A stretch of DNA of 64,000 nucleotides from Pseudomonas iranensis. Its GTDB lineage: Bacteria; Pseudomonadota; Gammaproteobacteria; Pseudomonadales; Pseudomonadaceae. This document shows, one piece after another, positions 63,289 to 64,000 of the stretch. How positions within the stretch are numbered: position 1 is the stretch's first letter; every line of letters begins with the position of its first letter. The notes beneath the pieces are model-generated. The model saw nothing but the letters and a program-made list of their open reading frames with translations. It ran no database searches and was not told the DNA's origin. A program made the position numbers and the translations under genes. Location of the stretch: assembly GCF_014268585.2 (NCBI RefSeq), contig NZ_CP077092.1, forward strand, positions 3,906,001 to 3,970,000, given 5' to 3'.

Positions 63289-64000
63289 TTAACGGACCGG
63301 AGTGGTAGTGGTGTAGGTGTCGACTTCAACGTACTCGACCGCATCGCGACGACGACCGCCGAAGGTGGCTGCCAGGCTGGCGAAGAACGCACCGGCCAGC
63401 AGCGCGACGAACATCCACAGCGAGGTGTAGGCAGCGACTTTCGCGGCGGTGTCGGCAGCTTGCTGGGCTTTCAGTTTCGCGTCAGCGATGGCTTTCTGGG
63501 TGTTGGCGTAGATTTCGTCGACACGACGTTCAGCATCGGCCTGGCTCAGGTTGGTACGTTGCGACACCAGTTGTGCGAGGTAGGTGCGGTCTTCGGCGCT
63601 GAGCTGACCGTTGGCCAGGCTCTGGGCGAAGATGCGGGTCACGGTGCCGCGTGCGGCGTCATCGCTGACGGCAGCCGGACGGTCGTCACGGAACAGGCTG
63701 TCGACGAAGTAGCCGTACTGATCGCTGTCAGTATTGGCTGCGGCAGAACCGGCGGCCTGGCTCATGGCACCGGCAGCACCGCCGACGACGTTAGCCCCAG
63801 CCTGCACACCGCCGCTGACGACGCTGCTGACCGAACCGACCACCAGCACAGCGGTGACCAGCGTGGCGACGCACCAGGCGAGGAAGCCGTGGGCGGTGTC
63901 GCGGAAGTAGACTTCGTCACCGTGCATGTTGGCCCATTTCACCCGCAGACGACCGGCAATGTAGCCGCCCATGCCGGAAGCAATGATCTGCGTCACAGCC
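63289..64000 (-). CDS. Membrane protein with Ala-rich helical linker (N-terminus outside window)
   Basis: At least 236 residues; the frame stays open to the right edge, and the GTG near the edge (63996) is probably internal. Two or more membrane segments (FLAWCVATLVTAVLVVGSVSSVVS; YTSLWMFVALLAGAFFASLAATF) flank a soluble helical region (about 100-190, with QADAERRVDEIYANTQKAIADAKLKAQQAAD, coiled-coil-like). Followed by the 24-residue protein and a terminator. Function unknown. Confidence 0.7.
   Translation of the reverse strand, partial: AVTQIIASGMGGYIAGRLRVKWANMHGDEVYFRDTAHGFLAWCVATLVTAVLVVGSVSSVVSGGVQAGANVVGGAAGAMSQAAGSAAANTDSDQYGYFVDSLFRDDRPAAVSDDAARGTVTRIFAQSLANGQLSAEDRTYLAQLVSQRTNLSQADAERRVDEIYANTQKAIADAKLKAQQAADTAAKVAAYTSLWMFVALLAGAFFASLAATFGGRRRDAVEYVEVDTYTTTTPVR

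Overview
The window is a stretch of chromosome from a Pseudomonas of the fluorescens group. The grounds are the many REP/REPIN palindromes with the core GTGGGAGCGAGCCTGCTCGC, high GC with strong codon bias, and marker loci: bkdR-bkdA1A2B-lpdV, spu/puu polyamine genes, a hydrogen cyanide synthase operon hcnABC, and two DUF6124-type genes, a family I know only from Pseudomonas. I saw no rRNA, tRNA, integrated phage or CRISPR array. Identifications rest on reading motifs, lengths and gene order; no database search was run.

Layout. 1-16 kb: polyamine metabolism. A PuuB-like oxidase cut by the left edge, a DeoR regulator, an AbrB-type membrane protein and an HD hydrolase are followed by a PuuR-like regulator, PuuB, PuuC, PuuA (minus strand), divergent PuuD, and a PotGHI/PotF-type ABC importer (plus strand). 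Together these import putrescine and convert it through gamma-glutamylated intermediates to GABA. 16-20 kb: ThpR, a small protein, and an EmrAB-like efflux pair. 20-26.4 kb: hexuronate/aldarate use, with an OprD-type porin, uronate dehydrogenase, an SMP-30 lactonase and a TRAP transporter; the porin and udh share an upstream motif. 26.4-30 kb: sulfide/persulfide detoxification (TauE-like exporter, SQR, BigR-type repressor, Blh-type dioxygenase) with a palindrome overlapping both divergent promoters. 30-37 kb: branched-chain keto-acid dehydrogenase and IlvE.

37-47.8 kb: a probable DNA-repair pair (TIGR03915/TIGR03916 type) behind a consensus LexA box, MntH, several envelope proteins, an aspartoacylase-family protein, a basic amino-acid binding protein, a rhodanese and a divergent FtrA-like regulator. 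47.8-49.7 kb: a low-GC bacteriocin locus, an S-pyocin-domain protein ending in a colicin-E3-like RNase domain with two candidate immunity genes. 49.7-52.5 kb: an FKBP, a protealysin-like M4 protease with its emfourin-like inhibitor, an unrecognised gene and an RcnB-like protein. 53-56 kb: an MFS transporter next to a ModA-like binding protein and a LysR regulator. 56-61.1 kb: a KefB/C-type antiporter and hcnCBA, with an ANR-like box and an RsmA-type GGA site upstream. 61.3-64 kb: small membrane proteins, a structured intergenic stretch and two DUF6124 paralogues.

The most unusual parts are the bacteriocin locus, where the toxin domain keeps three of the four colicin E3 active-site residues I checked and both partner genes are unfamiliar; the compact BigR promoter pair; the SOS box on the repair pair; and the hairpin-rich region before the DUF6124 genes. 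Long antisense frames opposite the bkd and MFS genes are GC-driven and were left out.
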